Shown piece by piece: positions 41,796-51,277 of a stretch of 64,000 nucleotides of DNA. Source of the stretch: an uncultured Gemmiger sp. (GTDB lineage: Bacteria > Bacillota > Clostridia > Oscillospirales > Ruminococcaceae); NCBI GenBank assembly GCA_944386225.1, contig CALXAH010000002.1, positions 1 to 64,000 on the forward strand. The letters are read 5' to 3'. Position 1 is the stretch's first letter; every line of letters begins with the position of its first letter. The notes under the pieces were generated by a model. It was not told the DNA's origin and did no database searches. It saw nothing but the letters and a program-made list of their open reading frames with translations. Made by a program: the position numbers and the translations under genes.

Positions 41796-42461
41796 TCATT
41801 TTGCCAGCGCCTGCACGAACCGGCGGCTGGAGGCCTCCACTCCGTCGGGCTGGCCAAAGCATACAAAGGCCCCGCCTACCAGGATATCCGCCCCTGCCCG
41901 TGCACAGGCGGGACCGTTTTCGTGATCAATGCCCCCATCCACCATTATCTGGAAAGAAAGCTTCCGCTGGCGGCGCTTTGCATCCAGTTCAGCCAGGCGG
42001 GAAAGGGTCTGGGGCAGGAAACTCTGGCCGGAAAAGCCGGGCTCCACCCCCATCAGCAGCACATAGTCCACCTGATCCAGCACCGGATCCAGCAGCTCTG
42101 TGGGCTGGCTGGGGTTCAGCACCACACCGGGGTGAATCCCCATAGCCCGCAGCTGGCTGATCAGACGCAGCGCAAAGGGGGTTGCGTCCAGGTGGAAGGA
42201 TACATGGGTGGGATTCACCGCCCGCAGCTTGTCCAGCCAGGCAAAGGGATCGGTGACCATCAGGTGCAGATCCATCGGAAGGTCAGGCTTTGCCCGGCGG
42301 ATAGCCATGGCCTGGTCAAAGTTCAGGCACAGGTTGGGCACATAGTGGCCGTCCATTACGTCCACGTGCAGCATCCCCGCGCCGCCCCGTTCCAGAGCAT
42401 CCAGATCCCGCGCCAGATGCAGCGGATCCGCACAGGCCAGAGTCGGGTTCAGGATCGCCAT
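41796..42461 (-). CDS. rpe: Ribulose-phosphate 3-epimerase
   Basis: A TIM-barrel epimerase of 221 residues converting ribulose 5-phosphate to xylulose 5-phosphate. It has LNPTLACADPLHLARDLDAL, HVDVMDGHYVPNLCLNFD with the metal ligands, DLHLMVTDP, HLDATP and MGVEPGFSGQSFLPQTLSRL, then MVDGGIDHENG. It supplies transketolase with its ketose donor, together with RpiB. 19 bases separate it from rpiB and 15 from the nucleoside hydrolase gene. Confidence 0.95.
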   Translation of the reverse strand: MAILNPTLACADPLHLARDLDALERGGAGMLHVDVMDGHYVPNLCLNFDQAMAIRRAKPDLPMDLHLMVTDPFAWLDKLRAVNPTHVSFHLDATPFALRLISQLRAMGIHPGVVLNPSQPTELLDPVLDQVDYVLLMGVEPGFSGQSFLPQTLSRLAELDAKRRQRKLSFQIMVDGGIDHENGPACARAGADILVGGAFVCFGQPDGVEASSRRFVQALAK

Positions 42462-42476
42462 CTCGCCCGCCTCCTC

Positions 42477-43433
42477 TCAGTATGTGGCCAGCGTGTCCAG
42501 GAAGTAACGCACATAGGCTTCCCGGTCCACCTTTTTCAGGAAGTATACCGTCTTGTCCTCCGCCGGCTTGCGCAGGTTGTCCTCATAATCCACCAGGGTG
42601 AAGCCGGTGGTCAGTTCCCCTTTGGTTTCCACATCGGCAAAATACGATTCCCCTTCAAACAGTTCCGGGTGGGTCACGTACATCACGGTGCACAGATCGT
42701 GGATGTCGATGCCCTTTTTCTTGCCGTCCACCGTGTTTTCCTTTTTTGTACTGGTAATGTAGAAGCCGGTGACCTGGCGCACCATATCGGCCACCGGGTT
42801 CTGGAACTGACGGGTACTTTCCAGCTCTTCAAAGGTCAGGTAGCTGCCCCGGGTGCAGTCCAGGCTGCACATCACAAAAGGCACCTTGGTGGCGATCATG
42901 TATTTGGCCGCTTCCGGATCGGCCAGCACGTTGAAGGTTGCTACCGGCGTGGGGTTGCCGGTACGCAGCGAGCCGCCCATAAACACGATACGGCGGATAC
43001 GGGCCAGCGCATCCGGATGCTTCTGCAGCAGCAGCGCGATGTTGGTAAGCGGCGCCAGAGCCAGGATATCAATAGGCTCGGACTGCTCGCAGAGCTTGGC
43101 GTGCAAAAACTCCCAGGCAGGCTGATCCACAGGGGTCTTGCTGGTTTTTTCCGGGAACTCATAGCCGCCCAGACCATTGGAGCCGTGGATATAAGCGGCA
43201 TCCTGCAGCGGGCGCTCCAGCGGACGATCGGCACCGCGGGCCAGAGGGATATCGTCCCGCCCCATCAGATGCAGGGCGTTCAGCGTATTGTAGGTGGTGA
43301 TATCGGTGGGCAGATTGCCGCAGACGGTGGTCACACCCAGCACCTCCAGGTCGGGGGTCTTGAGCGCGTAGGAAAGAGCCACAATATCGTCGATACCGGT
43401 ATCGCAATCAATAAGTACCTTTATGGGATTCAT
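42477..43433 (-). CDS. Nucleoside hydrolase (inosine/uridine-preferring family)
   Basis: Splits ribonucleosides into base and free ribose. The calcium/ribose motif DCDTGIDD is at residues 9-16, with GVTTVCGNLPTDITTYNTL, GSNGLGGYEFP and PLTNIALLLQKHP, and the C-terminal metal ligand region DIHDLCTVMYV. Length 318 is typical. AGGAGG stands 6 bases before the ATG; the start overlaps the end of the cytidine deaminase gene by 26 bases. Free ribose would need a ribokinase, which is not in the window. Confidence 0.93.
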   Translation of the reverse strand: MNPIKVLIDCDTGIDDIVALSYALKTPDLEVLGVTTVCGNLPTDITTYNTLNALHLMGRDDIPLARGADRPLERPLQDAAYIHGSNGLGGYEFPEKTSKTPVDQPAWEFLHAKLCEQSEPIDILALAPLTNIALLLQKHPDALARIRRIVFMGGSLRTGNPTPVATFNVLADPEAAKYMIATKVPFVMCSLDCTRGSYLTFEELESTRQFQNPVADMVRQVTGFYITSTKKENTVDGKKKGIDIHDLCTVMYVTHPELFEGESYFADVETKGELTTGFTLVDYEDNLRKPAEDKTVYFLKKVDREAYVRYFLDTLATY

Positions 43434-43884
43434 GGTATCCTCCTGTTCTGTTCGTAGAGGCGGGCGGGGCCCAGCACTCCGGCAGCAGGTCGCCCAGCCG
43501 CCAGATCCGGATACTGTCCGGCGCAAGCACCGACAGCACCGGCATATCCGGGCTGCAGAACTGCATCAGCACCTGCCGGCAAACACCGCAGGGGGTGCAG
43601 AAGGTTTCCGGTTCACCCGGAAGCGGGCCGCCGCACACCGCCAGGGCAGCAAAGCGGTCCGCACCCTCGCTGAGGGCCTTGAACAACGCCACCCGCTCCG
43701 CGCAGATGCTGGGCGTCTGGCCATAGCACTCGATGTTTCCGGCGCTGAACAGTCTGCCATCCTCCGTGAGCAGCGCAGCGCCCACCCCATAGCCGGACAA
43801 AACCGGCCGGCTGCGGGTACGCCGCGCCTCCAGGCAGGCCACCGCCAGGCGGGTTTGGGAATAGGCGGAAAGTTCAGCGCCCAT
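43408..43884 (-). CDS. cdd: Cytidine deaminase
   Basis: Converts cytidine to uridine. Zinc ligands are Cys61 with the catalytic Glu63 (SICAERVALFKAL) and Cys98, Cys101 (TPCGVCRQVL), the classic arrangement of the homotetrameric enzyme. It is 158 residues, about 25 more than usual, because of a Pro/Thr-rich tail that reads into the start of the next gene. AAAGGAGG precedes the ATG. In the operon it would feed uridine to the nucleoside hydrolase. Confidence 0.92.
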   Translation of the reverse strand: MGAELSAYSQTRLAVACLEARRTRSRPVLSGYGVGAALLTEDGRLFSAGNIECYGQTPSICAERVALFKALSEGADRFAALAVCGGPLPGEPETFCTPCGVCRQVLMQFCSPDMPVLSVLAPDSIRIWRLGDLLPECWAPPASTNRTGGYHESHKGTY

Positions 43885-43896
43885 AGTCGGCCTCCT

Positions 43897-44826
43897 TTAT
43901 CGCTGCTGTACGAACTTGGTATAGGGCTTGCCGCCGGCGGCAATACCCGCGTTGCTTTTGCCGGCGCTGAGGGCCAGCACGATGACGGTAGCCACATAGG
44001 GAATCATCTGGATAAATTCGGTGGGAACCGGCACCTGGATGCTCTGCAGATAGAGCTGCAGGGCGCTGAAGAAGCCGAAGAACATGGCGGAACCGAACAC
44101 GCCCCAGGTGTTCCAGCGGCCCATGGTGACCGCGCCGAGCGCCAGGTAACCGCGGCCGGCCACCATGCCCTCCTGGAACATGTTCATGCTGCCGATGGAG
44201 AGCATCGCGCCGCCCAGACCGCCCAGAATACCGGAATAGATCACGCCGAAATAGCGCAGCCGGTGCACATTCAGGCCGGCGGTCTCCGCCGCTTTGGGGT
44301 TTTCGCCCACGGTGATCAGGCGCAGGCCCAGCCGGGTATGCCGGAACAGGAACCAGGTGATCAGCAGGCAGAGCAGCAGCAGATACACAAAGGGAGACTG
44401 CTGGGACAGGAACTCACCAATGACCGGGATGCCTTCCAGCGGGGTGGTGGTCGGCAGGCTGGGCACCTCGGGGCTGTTGCCCTGGCGGCCGAACAGGGCT
44501 TTCAGGCCCACGCCGGAGATACCGGTGGACAGCAGCACCAGCGCCATGGAGCTGACCGCCTGGGTACCGCCCCAGGTGATGCAGACCAGAGAGTGCACCG
44601 CCGAGATGGCTATGCCGATCAGGATGGCGAACACCACACCCATCCAGGCATTCTGAAACAGGTAGCTGCCCACCGCGGCGCCGAAGGCGGCGGCGGTCAT
44701 GATACCTTCCAGACCGATGTTGTTGACGCCGCTGCGCTCGCTGGTCATACCGCCCAGCGCGGTATAGGCGATGGGAGTGCCCATGCGGAGCGTAGCCGAA
44801 AGCAGATAGCTGATGGCATTAAGCAT
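43897..44826 (-). CDS. Nucleoside/simple-sugar ABC transporter permease (second subunit)
   Basis: A 309-residue polytopic permease of the BPD_transp_2 family, with about eight to nine membrane helices. The N-terminal GTPIAYTALGGMTSERSGVNNIGLEGIM and GENPKAAETAGLNVHRLRYFGVIYSG are typical of the second permease of BMP-dependent nucleoside importers (NupQ-like). Its start overlaps the end of the first permease gene by 8 bases, indicating coupled translation. Confidence 0.92.
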   Translation of the reverse strand: MLNAISYLLSATLRMGTPIAYTALGGMTSERSGVNNIGLEGIMTAAAFGAAVGSYLFQNAWMGVVFAILIGIAISAVHSLVCITWGGTQAVSSMALVLLSTGISGVGLKALFGRQGNSPEVPSLPTTTPLEGIPVIGEFLSQQSPFVYLLLLCLLITWFLFRHTRLGLRLITVGENPKAAETAGLNVHRLRYFGVIYSGILGGLGGAMLSIGSMNMFQEGMVAGRGYLALGAVTMGRWNTWGVFGSAMFFGFFSALQLYLQSIQVPVPTEFIQMIPYVATVIVLALSAGKSNAGIAAGGKPYTKFVQQR

Positions 44827-45910
44827 GTTTCTTCCCTCCGATCCTGTGCTTGATGTAGTAACGGATCACATGCTCCGAGCAGAGGAACACGATAATCAGG
44901 CCTTGCAGCACGTCGATCATATTCTGCGAAATACCGGCGCTGGACTGCATCATGGACGAGCCGCTGCGCATCGCGCCGATCAGCAGGGCGGAAAAGATGA
45001 TCGCAAAGGGGTTGTTGTGGGCCATCAGGGCCACCGGGATACCGTTGAAGCCGTAGTTGGCCGAGAAGTTATTGACGATCTTGTTCAGGCTGCCGGTGAC
45101 CTCGATGCCGCCGCCCAGACCGGCCAGCGCGCCGCTGATCAGAAGCGCCAGGAACATATTGCGGCCCACATCGATGCCGTTGGTATGCGCGGCGGAGGCA
45201 TTGAAGCCCACGGCCCGCATTTCATAGCCCATGCTGGTGCGGTTGAGCAGGATGTAGGTGCCCACCACGGCCAGCAGCGCCAGCACAAAGCCCAGATTGA
45301 GCACGTAGGGTTTGGGCAGGATATCCGGCAGCTGCGCCGTTTCGGCGATGGTGGCGGTTGCCGGGCTTTCGCCCGGGCCCTTGAAGGGCCCCAGAATCAG
45401 GTACTGCACCAGATACTGGGCGATGTAGTTGAACATAATGGTGCTGATGACCACGCTCACATTGCCCCGGAGCTTGAGCACCGCCGGGAAGAACGCCCAG
45501 AACATACCGGCGGCCATGCTGGCCAGGATGGTAAGGGGAAGATGCAGCACCATGGGCAGATTTACATACGCGCCTACCAGGGCCGCTGCCATGGCGCCCA
45601 TGAGCAGCTGGCCCTCGGCGCCGATATTGAACACGCTGCATCGGAAAGCGATCGCCACCGCCAGACCGGTGAGCATGACCGGCACCGCTTTGCCCAGGGT
45701 AACGGTAAAGGCAATGCCCGTGCCGAAAGCGCCGCGCCACAAAGCGCCGTACGCTTCAAAGGGATTGCTGCCGAAGGCCCAGATCACGATGGCACCCACG
45801 ATCAGCGCCGCCACAAGGGAAATCAGGGTGATCAGCAGGCTGAGCCCGGTTTCCTGCAGCTTTTTCCTGTCCGGTTTGAACCGGGGTTTCCCGATAGCCT
45901 TAGTTGCCAA
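44819..45910 (-). CDS. Nucleoside/simple-sugar ABC transporter permease (first subunit)
   Basis: About 363 residues with eight or more membrane helices. NIGAEGQLLMGAMAAALVGAYV is the hallmark block of NupP-like permeases, and MRAVGFNASAAHTNGID the cytoplasmic coupling loop. The start is uncertain: TTG at 45910 has AAGGAGG 8 bases before it, while the GTG at 45919 leaves no room for a ribosome site. It overlaps the end of the ATPase gene. Confidence 0.92.
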   Translation of the reverse strand: MATKAIGKPRFKPDRKKLQETGLSLLITLISLVAALIVGAIVIWAFGSNPFEAYGALWRGAFGTGIAFTVTLGKAVPVMLTGLAVAIAFRCSVFNIGAEGQLLMGAMAAALVGAYVNLPMVLHLPLTILASMAAGMFWAFFPAVLKLRGNVSVVISTIMFNYIAQYLVQYLILGPFKGPGESPATATIAETAQLPDILPKPYVLNLGFVLALLAVVGTYILLNRTSMGYEMRAVGFNASAAHTNGIDVGRNMFLALLISGALAGLGGGIEVTGSLNKIVNNFSANYGFNGIPVALMAHNNPFAIIFSALLIGAMRSGSSMMQSSAGISQNMIDVLQGLIIVFLCSEHVIRYYIKHRIGGKKHA

Positions 45911-47447
45911 TCTGCACACCTCCTTGTTCCTCGCGGGCAGCGTTGCTGCCCAGCATCATCAGGCCCAACTGCTGCCGGTTGACGCTGGTGGCGTCCACCA
46001 CATCCACGATGCGGCCCTTGAAGATAACGGCGATCCGGTCGCTGACCGACAGAATCTCGTCCAGCTCCAGCGAAAGCAGCAGCACGCCCTTGCCTTTATC
46101 CCGCTGCTCCAGCAGGGTCTTTTGCACAAACTCCATCGCGCCGATATCCAGACCGCGGGTGGGCTGCACCGCTACGAACACATCCGGGTCCCGGGATGCC
46201 TCCCGGGCAATGATGATCTTCTGCTGGTTGCCGCCGGACAAGGTGCCCGCCGCCACATCCACATTGGCGCAGCGGATGTCGAAGTCCTCTTTCATTGTTT
46301 CGGCGTTCTCATGGATCTTTTTGAAATCCAGCCAGGCGCCGCCTTTGGCAAATTCCTTATGGTTGTGCATACCCAGCACCAGGTTGTCGGCCACGCTGTA
46401 TTCCAGCACCAGGCCATCGCGGTGGCGGTCCTCCGGCACCAGGCCCAGGCCGGATTCCTTGCGGGCGCGGATGCCGGTACGGCTTACGTCGTTTCCCTTG
46501 AAGATCACCTGGCCCTCATCCGGCCGGATATCCCCATAAATCGCGCGCACCAGTTCTTCCTGACCGTTTCCGTCCACGCCGGCCACGCCCAGCACCTCGC
46601 CGGCGCGCAGCTGAAGGTTGATGTGATCCAGCTTGCGCACACCGTTCACGCTGTAGCTTACGTCACGCAGTTCCAGCAGATTGGGCTGGTTTTCAAACTG
46701 GCGGCGGTCACGGCGGGCCAGGCTTACGTCACGGCCCACCATCATGCGGGTCAGTTCTTCGGCCGTGGTCTTGTCCTTTTCCACGGTGCCCACCACCTTG
46801 CCCAGACGGATCACAGTGATCCGGTCGCTGATCCGCATGACCTCGGCCATCTTGTGGCTGATAAACAGGATGGTCTTGCCGGCTGCCTTGAGCCCCAGCA
46901 GGATCTCACAGAACTCATCGATCTCCTGGGGGGTCAGCACAGCGGTGGGTTCGTCAAAGATCAGGATCTCCGCTTCCCGGTAGAGGATCTTCAGGATCTC
47001 CACCCGCTGCTGCTCGGTAACCGAAAGATCCGCCACCTTGCGGGCAGGATCGATCTTCAGGCCGTACTTTTCCGACAGGGCCCGGATACGCTCCTCGGCG
47101 CCTTTCCGGTCCACCTTCAGGGCGCTGCCCGGCTCCTGGCCTACAACGATGTTTTCGGCCACGGTAAGCTTGGGGATCAGCATGAAGTGCTGGTGCACCA
47201 TGCCGATACGATGGGCAATGGAATCCTTGGAGCTGCTGAACTGCACCGGTTTTCCCTCGATGCGGATCTCCCCTTCATCCGGCCGGTACAGGCCGTAGAT
47301 GATGTTCATCAGGGTGGATTTGCCCGCGCCATTTTCGCCGGCCAGCGTATGGATGGTTCCCTTTTCCACCTCAAAGGAGATGTGATCGTTGGCCACAACG
47401 CCGGGGAACCGCTTGGTGACATCTTTCAGCTGGATGATCGCGTTCAC
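45900..47447 (-). CDS. Nucleoside/simple-sugar ABC transporter, double ATP-binding protein
   Basis: A 515-residue tandem ABC ATPase of the RbsA/NupO type. The first domain has GENGAGKSTLMN, LSVTEQQRVEILKIL and ILIFDEPTAVLTPQE; the second has GVDGNGQEELVRAI, a degenerate Walker A, and TLSGGNQQKIIIAREA with the Asp-to-Gln-type Walker B region (VFVAVQPTRGLDIGA). The asymmetry is normal for the family. It powers the two permeases encoded after it. A hairpin terminator stands between it and the binding-protein gene. Confidence 0.95.
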   Translation of the reverse strand: MNAIIQLKDVTKRFPGVVANDHISFEVEKGTIHTLAGENGAGKSTLMNIIYGLYRPDEGEIRIEGKPVQFSSSKDSIAHRIGMVHQHFMLIPKLTVAENIVVGQEPGSALKVDRKGAEERIRALSEKYGLKIDPARKVADLSVTEQQRVEILKILYREAEILIFDEPTAVLTPQEIDEFCEILLGLKAAGKTILFISHKMAEVMRISDRITVIRLGKVVGTVEKDKTTAEELTRMMVGRDVSLARRDRRQFENQPNLLELRDVSYSVNGVRKLDHINLQLRAGEVLGVAGVDGNGQEELVRAIYGDIRPDEGQVIFKGNDVSRTGIRARKESGLGLVPEDRHRDGLVLEYSVADNLVLGMHNHKEFAKGGAWLDFKKIHENAETMKEDFDIRCANVDVAAGTLSGGNQQKIIIAREASRDPDVFVAVQPTRGLDIGAMEFVQKTLLEQRDKGKGVLLLSLELDEILSVSDRIAVIFKGRIVDVVDATSVNRQQLGLMMLGSNAAREEQGGVQIGN

Positions 47448-47473
47448 TCTGTATCACCTTCTCTTTTTTCTGG

Positions 47474-47517
47474 TAAAAAGCGGGGCCGCAGAGATATCCA
47501 GTTGCTCCCTGCGGCCC
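47474..47517 (-). terminator. Intra-operon terminator/attenuator after the binding-protein gene
   Basis: On the minus strand GGGCCGCAG (47509-47517) pairs with CTGCGGCCC (47483-47491), followed by CGCTTTTT. It lies between the BMP lipoprotein gene and the ABC ATPase gene, a place where partial termination gives more binding protein than transporter. Confidence 0.75.
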
Positions 47518-47534
47518 TTTGCGTTCGGTTTCTA

Positions 47535-48584
47535 TTACTGTACGCTGGCTTTGTAGGTCTCGAACTCTTCCTGCGTACCGGGCACCTGAATGGTACCGTC
47601 GATGATCTGCTGCTTCAGCTCCTCGATCTTGTCCATGACCTCATCGGGGATGGAGGCAAGCAGTTCGTCGTTCATGGTCGTGAAGCGCAGGGTCACGCCG
47701 TTCTCCGCCAGACCCCAGACGCTGGCGGTGCCGCCCACGAAGGTACCGTCTTTCAGATAAGCGTCCAGCACGTTGAAGATGGCTTCGTCAATGGGCTTGA
47801 CCACCGAGGCAATGATCTTGTCCGGATTCTGGTCAAACTGGCCGGTGGCGGCGCCCAGGCAGTAGCAGCCGTCGCCCGCCTCGCTGGCAGCATTGAACAC
47901 ACCCAGGTTGCAGGCGCCGGCAAAGCAGCTCACATAGTCGGCACCCTGGCTGTACAGGGCGCTGGCCATCTCTTTGCCCAGGTTGGTATCGCTGTAGCTG
48001 TTGGTGAACATGGTGGTTACCTGGCAATCGGGGTCAACGGTGTAGGCACCGGCCGTAAAGCCGTACTGGAAGCGCACCTGCAGAGGCTCCTGAACAGCCA
48101 GCACCGCGCCGATCTTGCCGGTCTTGCTCATCATGGCCGCCAGCGCGCCGCCCAGGAACGCGCCCTCGTTCTCCCGGTATTCTACCGACATGATGTTGTC
48201 ATAGCCCTCTTCGGCAGCAGCCAGGTAGAGGAACTTCACGTCGGTGTATTCCGTGGCGACCTCCACCATGGCGTCCCGGTAGGATGCGCTGGGCACTACC
48301 ATAAAGGTGCAGCCCTGGGCAATCAGGGTACGCAGGCTGTTGGCCGCGTCGGAAATCTCGCTGACCTCGATGTAGTCCAGCGCGATGCCCAGTTCCTCCT
48401 GAGCACGCTGCAGACCGGCCAGCACGTCATCGTTGAAGCTCTGGGTGCCCAGGCTTTCGCAGATCATGCCCACATGCAGGGCGCCGTCGCCCGCCTGCTC
48501 GTTGCCGCCGTTTCCGGAACCGCCGCATCCCGCCAGAGAGAGCAGCAGGACTGCCGCCAGCAATACAGTTACCAGCTTTTTCAT
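47535..48584 (-). CDS. BMP-family substrate-binding lipoprotein (nucleoside type)
   Basis: A 349-residue lipoprotein with lipobox LAGC (Cys20) and a periplasmic-binding fold of the BMP/Med family: VGMICESLGTQSFNDDVLAGL, FLYLAAAEEGYDNIMSVEYRENEGAFLGGALAAMMSKTG. BMP proteins usually bind nucleosides such as guanosine, inosine or adenosine. It starts the transporter part of the operon, 74 bases after the sulfatase gene, with AGGAGG before the ATG. Confidence 0.93.
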   Translation of the reverse strand: MKKLVTVLLAAVLLLSLAGCGGSGNGGNEQAGDGALHVGMICESLGTQSFNDDVLAGLQRAQEELGIALDYIEVSEISDAANSLRTLIAQGCTFMVVPSASYRDAMVEVATEYTDVKFLYLAAAEEGYDNIMSVEYRENEGAFLGGALAAMMSKTGKIGAVLAVQEPLQVRFQYGFTAGAYTVDPDCQVTTMFTNSYSDTNLGKEMASALYSQGADYVSCFAGACNLGVFNAASEAGDGCYCLGAATGQFDQNPDKIIASVVKPIDEAIFNVLDAYLKDGTFVGGTASVWGLAENGVTLRFTTMNDELLASIPDEVMDKIEELKQQIIDGTIQVPGTQEEFETYKASVQ

Positions 48585-48658
48585 TGTTATTACCTCCTGA
48601 ATCGTTGTCCGTGTTCGTTTCCGTATCATAGTACGGGCTGTCGCCCGCTCTACCCCTG

Positions 48659-50173
48659 TTAAACCGGCATCAGGCGTTCGGGCGATACCGGGTCGCGGCT
48701 TTCGGCCATCTTTTGGGCCAGAAGCTGCTGCATCTTCCGGCGCAGCGGCTGCCAGTCCGCCAGCCGGGCCAGATTGCGCATCTCATAGGGATCCTGCTGC
48801 AGATCGTACAGCTCATCGGAATCCCCTTCAAAGCATACATACTTATACGGCCCCTGAACCACCATCCGGCCGATCAGGGTCAGCCCGTAGCCATGGCCGT
48901 AGGTCTCGCACATCAGGCTGTCCCGCCAGGGGGGAACGTCCTGGTGCTCGCCGGTCAGATCCAGCAGGCTGCGGCCGTCCACCGGGTTGCGGGTAAAGGC
49001 CAGCCCCGCCGCATCCAGCATGGTCACCGGCAGATCGCAGGTGAACACCAGATGGTCGTCCCTGCCGCCGGGTGCCACATGACCTTTCCAGTTCAGGGCC
49101 AGCGGTACCCGTTCCACCTCCTGGGCCATATGGCTGTCCTTATCAAAATGGCCGCCCTGGCAGGCGATGGCATCGCCGTGGTCGGTGGTCCAGATGATCA
49201 GGGTGTTCTCGTCCAGGCCCAGTTCCCGGAGCTTGTCCAGGATCCGTCCCCCCGCCGCGTCCACCATGGTGATGTGCGCGTAGCAGCGGGCCAGCATCTT
49301 CTGCCATTCGCTCCAGGGCAGCGGGTTGGGCTGCCGGATGTACTTGCCGTCGCCCAGGGGACGGCTTACCTCCCAGTGCAGGTTATCCGGCTTGTCCGCC
49401 AGGTCACTGTCAAAACTGGGGTACGGGGGGATCTCCCCGGGATCGTACAGGTCCGCGTATTCCTTTGTGGGGAAGAACGGCTGGTGCGGGCCCCAGAAAT
49501 CCACCCGAAGGCTCCAGGGGCCGGCGTCCGGGCCCTGGGCAGCCAGTTCCTCCAGCTTTTCACAGGCCAGATTGGCCAGGAAAAACGCTTCGTGGGTGTC
49601 TTTCGGGGTAACGGTCAGCCCGATGGCATGTTCGCCGCACCAATAGTCCTCACACTGGTAGAGTTCGCCCTCCTGCAGCTTGGGGAAAAAGTGGCTGTTT
49701 TCGTAAGAGTCCGGCCGCAGCACCCGTTCTACCATATGCTGTGCACGGGGCAGGCCCCGCTTTTTGCAGTACTCGGCGTATTCGGGCGTGTTGTACGGGT
49801 TTCCGTATCCGCTTTGGGACAAGCCGGTACAATGGTGATCGTACGCGCAGCCGGGACCGGCATGCCATTTGCCGTAATAATAATTGGTATATCCCGCTTC
49901 CGCCAGGGTGTCCAGATAGACCTCGTGCCGGTAGGGCGGATCGTTCTCGTTGTGTACCTGGCCGTGGGTGTGGGGATACAGGCCGGTGAGCATGCTGCGC
50001 CGGGCCGGGCCGCACATGGGAGCCACGCAGTAGGCGTTGGTGAACTCCATCCCCTGTGCCGCGAAGGCTTCGAAGCAGGGGCGCATCGGTTTGGGCCCGC
50101 CCTGAAGCATGCCGTGGCCGTAATACGCCTGGTGATCGTTAAGGATATACACGATGTTGGGTCTGCGCGCCAT
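48659..50173 (-). CDS. Sulfatase (formylglycine-dependent, Cys-type)
   Basis: A 504-residue sulfatase with RPNIVYILNDHQ (metal site) at the N-terminus and the maturation motif C-G-P-A-R (VAPMCGPARRSMLTGLYPHTHG), in which Cys becomes formylglycine. The metal-site block IIWTTDHGDAIA follows. There is no signal peptide, so it acts in the cytoplasm on an imported substrate. A radical-SAM maturase (anSME) is required and is not in the window. Placed between the Crp-type regulator and the importer genes, it suggests that the operon handles a sulfated glycoside, or a phosphoester if it is a relative with another specificity. Confidence 0.9.
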   Translation of the reverse strand: MARRPNIVYILNDHQAYYGHGMLQGGPKPMRPCFEAFAAQGMEFTNAYCVAPMCGPARRSMLTGLYPHTHGQVHNENDPPYRHEVYLDTLAEAGYTNYYYGKWHAGPGCAYDHHCTGLSQSGYGNPYNTPEYAEYCKKRGLPRAQHMVERVLRPDSYENSHFFPKLQEGELYQCEDYWCGEHAIGLTVTPKDTHEAFFLANLACEKLEELAAQGPDAGPWSLRVDFWGPHQPFFPTKEYADLYDPGEIPPYPSFDSDLADKPDNLHWEVSRPLGDGKYIRQPNPLPWSEWQKMLARCYAHITMVDAAGGRILDKLRELGLDENTLIIWTTDHGDAIACQGGHFDKDSHMAQEVERVPLALNWKGHVAPGGRDDHLVFTCDLPVTMLDAAGLAFTRNPVDGRSLLDLTGEHQDVPPWRDSLMCETYGHGYGLTLIGRMVVQGPYKYVCFEGDSDELYDLQQDPYEMRNLARLADWQPLRRKMQQLLAQKMAESRDPVSPERLMPV

Positions 50174-50190
50174 AGGACACCTCTCTTTCT

Positions 50191-50913
50191 TTATCGGTAC
50201 GCCCGCTGGATGCGCTGCATCTGCTGGGGCGTACAATAGATGTGGCCGGCCCGGTCGGTGGTGCACATGTCCTGTTCCTTGAGCTTGTTCAGCGCCCGGC
50301 AGACCGTGCGCACCGTACAGCCCAGTTCGTTGGCAATCAGACTGTGCTTTTCCTTGATACAGAGGGTCTCCTCCCGCGCACCGGCCTCCACCCACTTGCG
50401 GTACAGATAGGCGATCAGGTTTTCGGTGGCATCAAAAAAGGAGATCCGTTCAATCTGCCGGTAATTGCGCTCCATGCTGCGGCTCATGCAGTTGACGCAG
50501 TGGATGGAAACTTCCGGGCTGCTGCGCATGCACTGATCAAAAAATCCGCAGTCGATATGCAGGGTCAGGCAGTTTTCACTGGCGATGATGTTGGAATAGA
50601 AGGTCTTATCCTTTCCCACCAGCTGGGGGATCCCCAGGAATTCCGGGGCCCAGATCCGGGCCACCATACTGCTCATGCCGCTGTCGGAAGAACGGGTAAG
50701 ATAAAACTCGCCCTGCACCACCAGAATGATGCTTTGCAGGCTCTCAAACATCCGTACAATGTTGTGCCCCTTGCGAACCCGATGGACCGTAACCAGCGGC
50801 GAAAGGCGGGACAGATACGGCTGCATCTGCTGAACCGTCATCGTGCCGCCAGGCGTTTGCCCCATGACCAACCGCAGCAGTTCCAGCAGGTCGTCCTGAT
50901 GTCGATTGTCCAT
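50191..50913 (-). CDS. Crp/Fnr-family transcriptional regulator
   Basis: A 240-residue regulator with an N-terminal cNMP-type beta-roll (FESLQSIILVVQGEFYLTRSSDSG) and a C-terminal winged helix (KHSLIANELGCTVRTVCRALNKLKEQDM). No Fnr-type N-terminal Cys cluster is evident. It is the first gene of the long operon and faces a divergent fucose-isomerase-like gene; palindromes suited to such a dimer lie before both. AGGAGGTGA precedes the ATG at 50913. The ligand is unknown. Confidence 0.9.
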   Translation of the reverse strand: MDNRHQDDLLELLRLVMGQTPGGTMTVQQMQPYLSRLSPLVTVHRVRKGHNIVRMFESLQSIILVVQGEFYLTRSSDSGMSSMVARIWAPEFLGIPQLVGKDKTFYSNIIASENCLTLHIDCGFFDQCMRSSPEVSIHCVNCMSRSMERNYRQIERISFFDATENLIAYLYRKWVEAGAREETLCIKEKHSLIANELGCTVRTVCRALNKLKEQDMCTTDRAGHIYCTPQQMQRIQRAYR

Positions 50914-50971
50914 ACTTGCTGTCACCTCCTGAATGCAGGGAGCGGCGGATCGTTGTATTTTCGACATACTC

Positions 50972-51014
50972 ATCATAATCTTTCCGCAGCCCCGCGAATA
51001 TGACATATGTCATA
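50972..51014 (-). promoter_or_regulatory. Probable Crp/Fnr-type operator and promoter of the regulator-sulfatase-transporter operon
   Basis: A 16-bp perfect palindrome, TATGACATATGTCATA (50999-51014), is centred about 41.5 bp before the start site predicted from a TATGAT -10 (50972-50977, minus strand). There is no good -35. This is the geometry of class II activation and implies that the regulator controls its own operon. Confidence 0.7.
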
Positions 51015-51277
51015 CATTTCCCGCATTTATCTGTTTTGCCGTTATTCGAGGAATGTTTTTATGCAAACCTCACATTAAAAGTAACATTTTTTGCCATATT
51101 ATTCCACAAATCCAGGCCATTATGCCGTTTCAGAACAGCTCGCCGCAGCAAACTTGCTTTATTCGCCCGGCCAAAGGCAGGAAGGATGTCCGCGTTCTTC
51201 CCAGTTTTTTGTTGATCCGCAAAAATCAAGTTGGTTATTTTGCAGATATCACACCATAACATTTTGGGCATTCCACC

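Noticed and set aside
45429-48662. 1077-codon plus-strand open frame opposite the ABC transporter genes
   Set aside because: Covers three well-supported minus-strand genes; no start signal or family resemblance.
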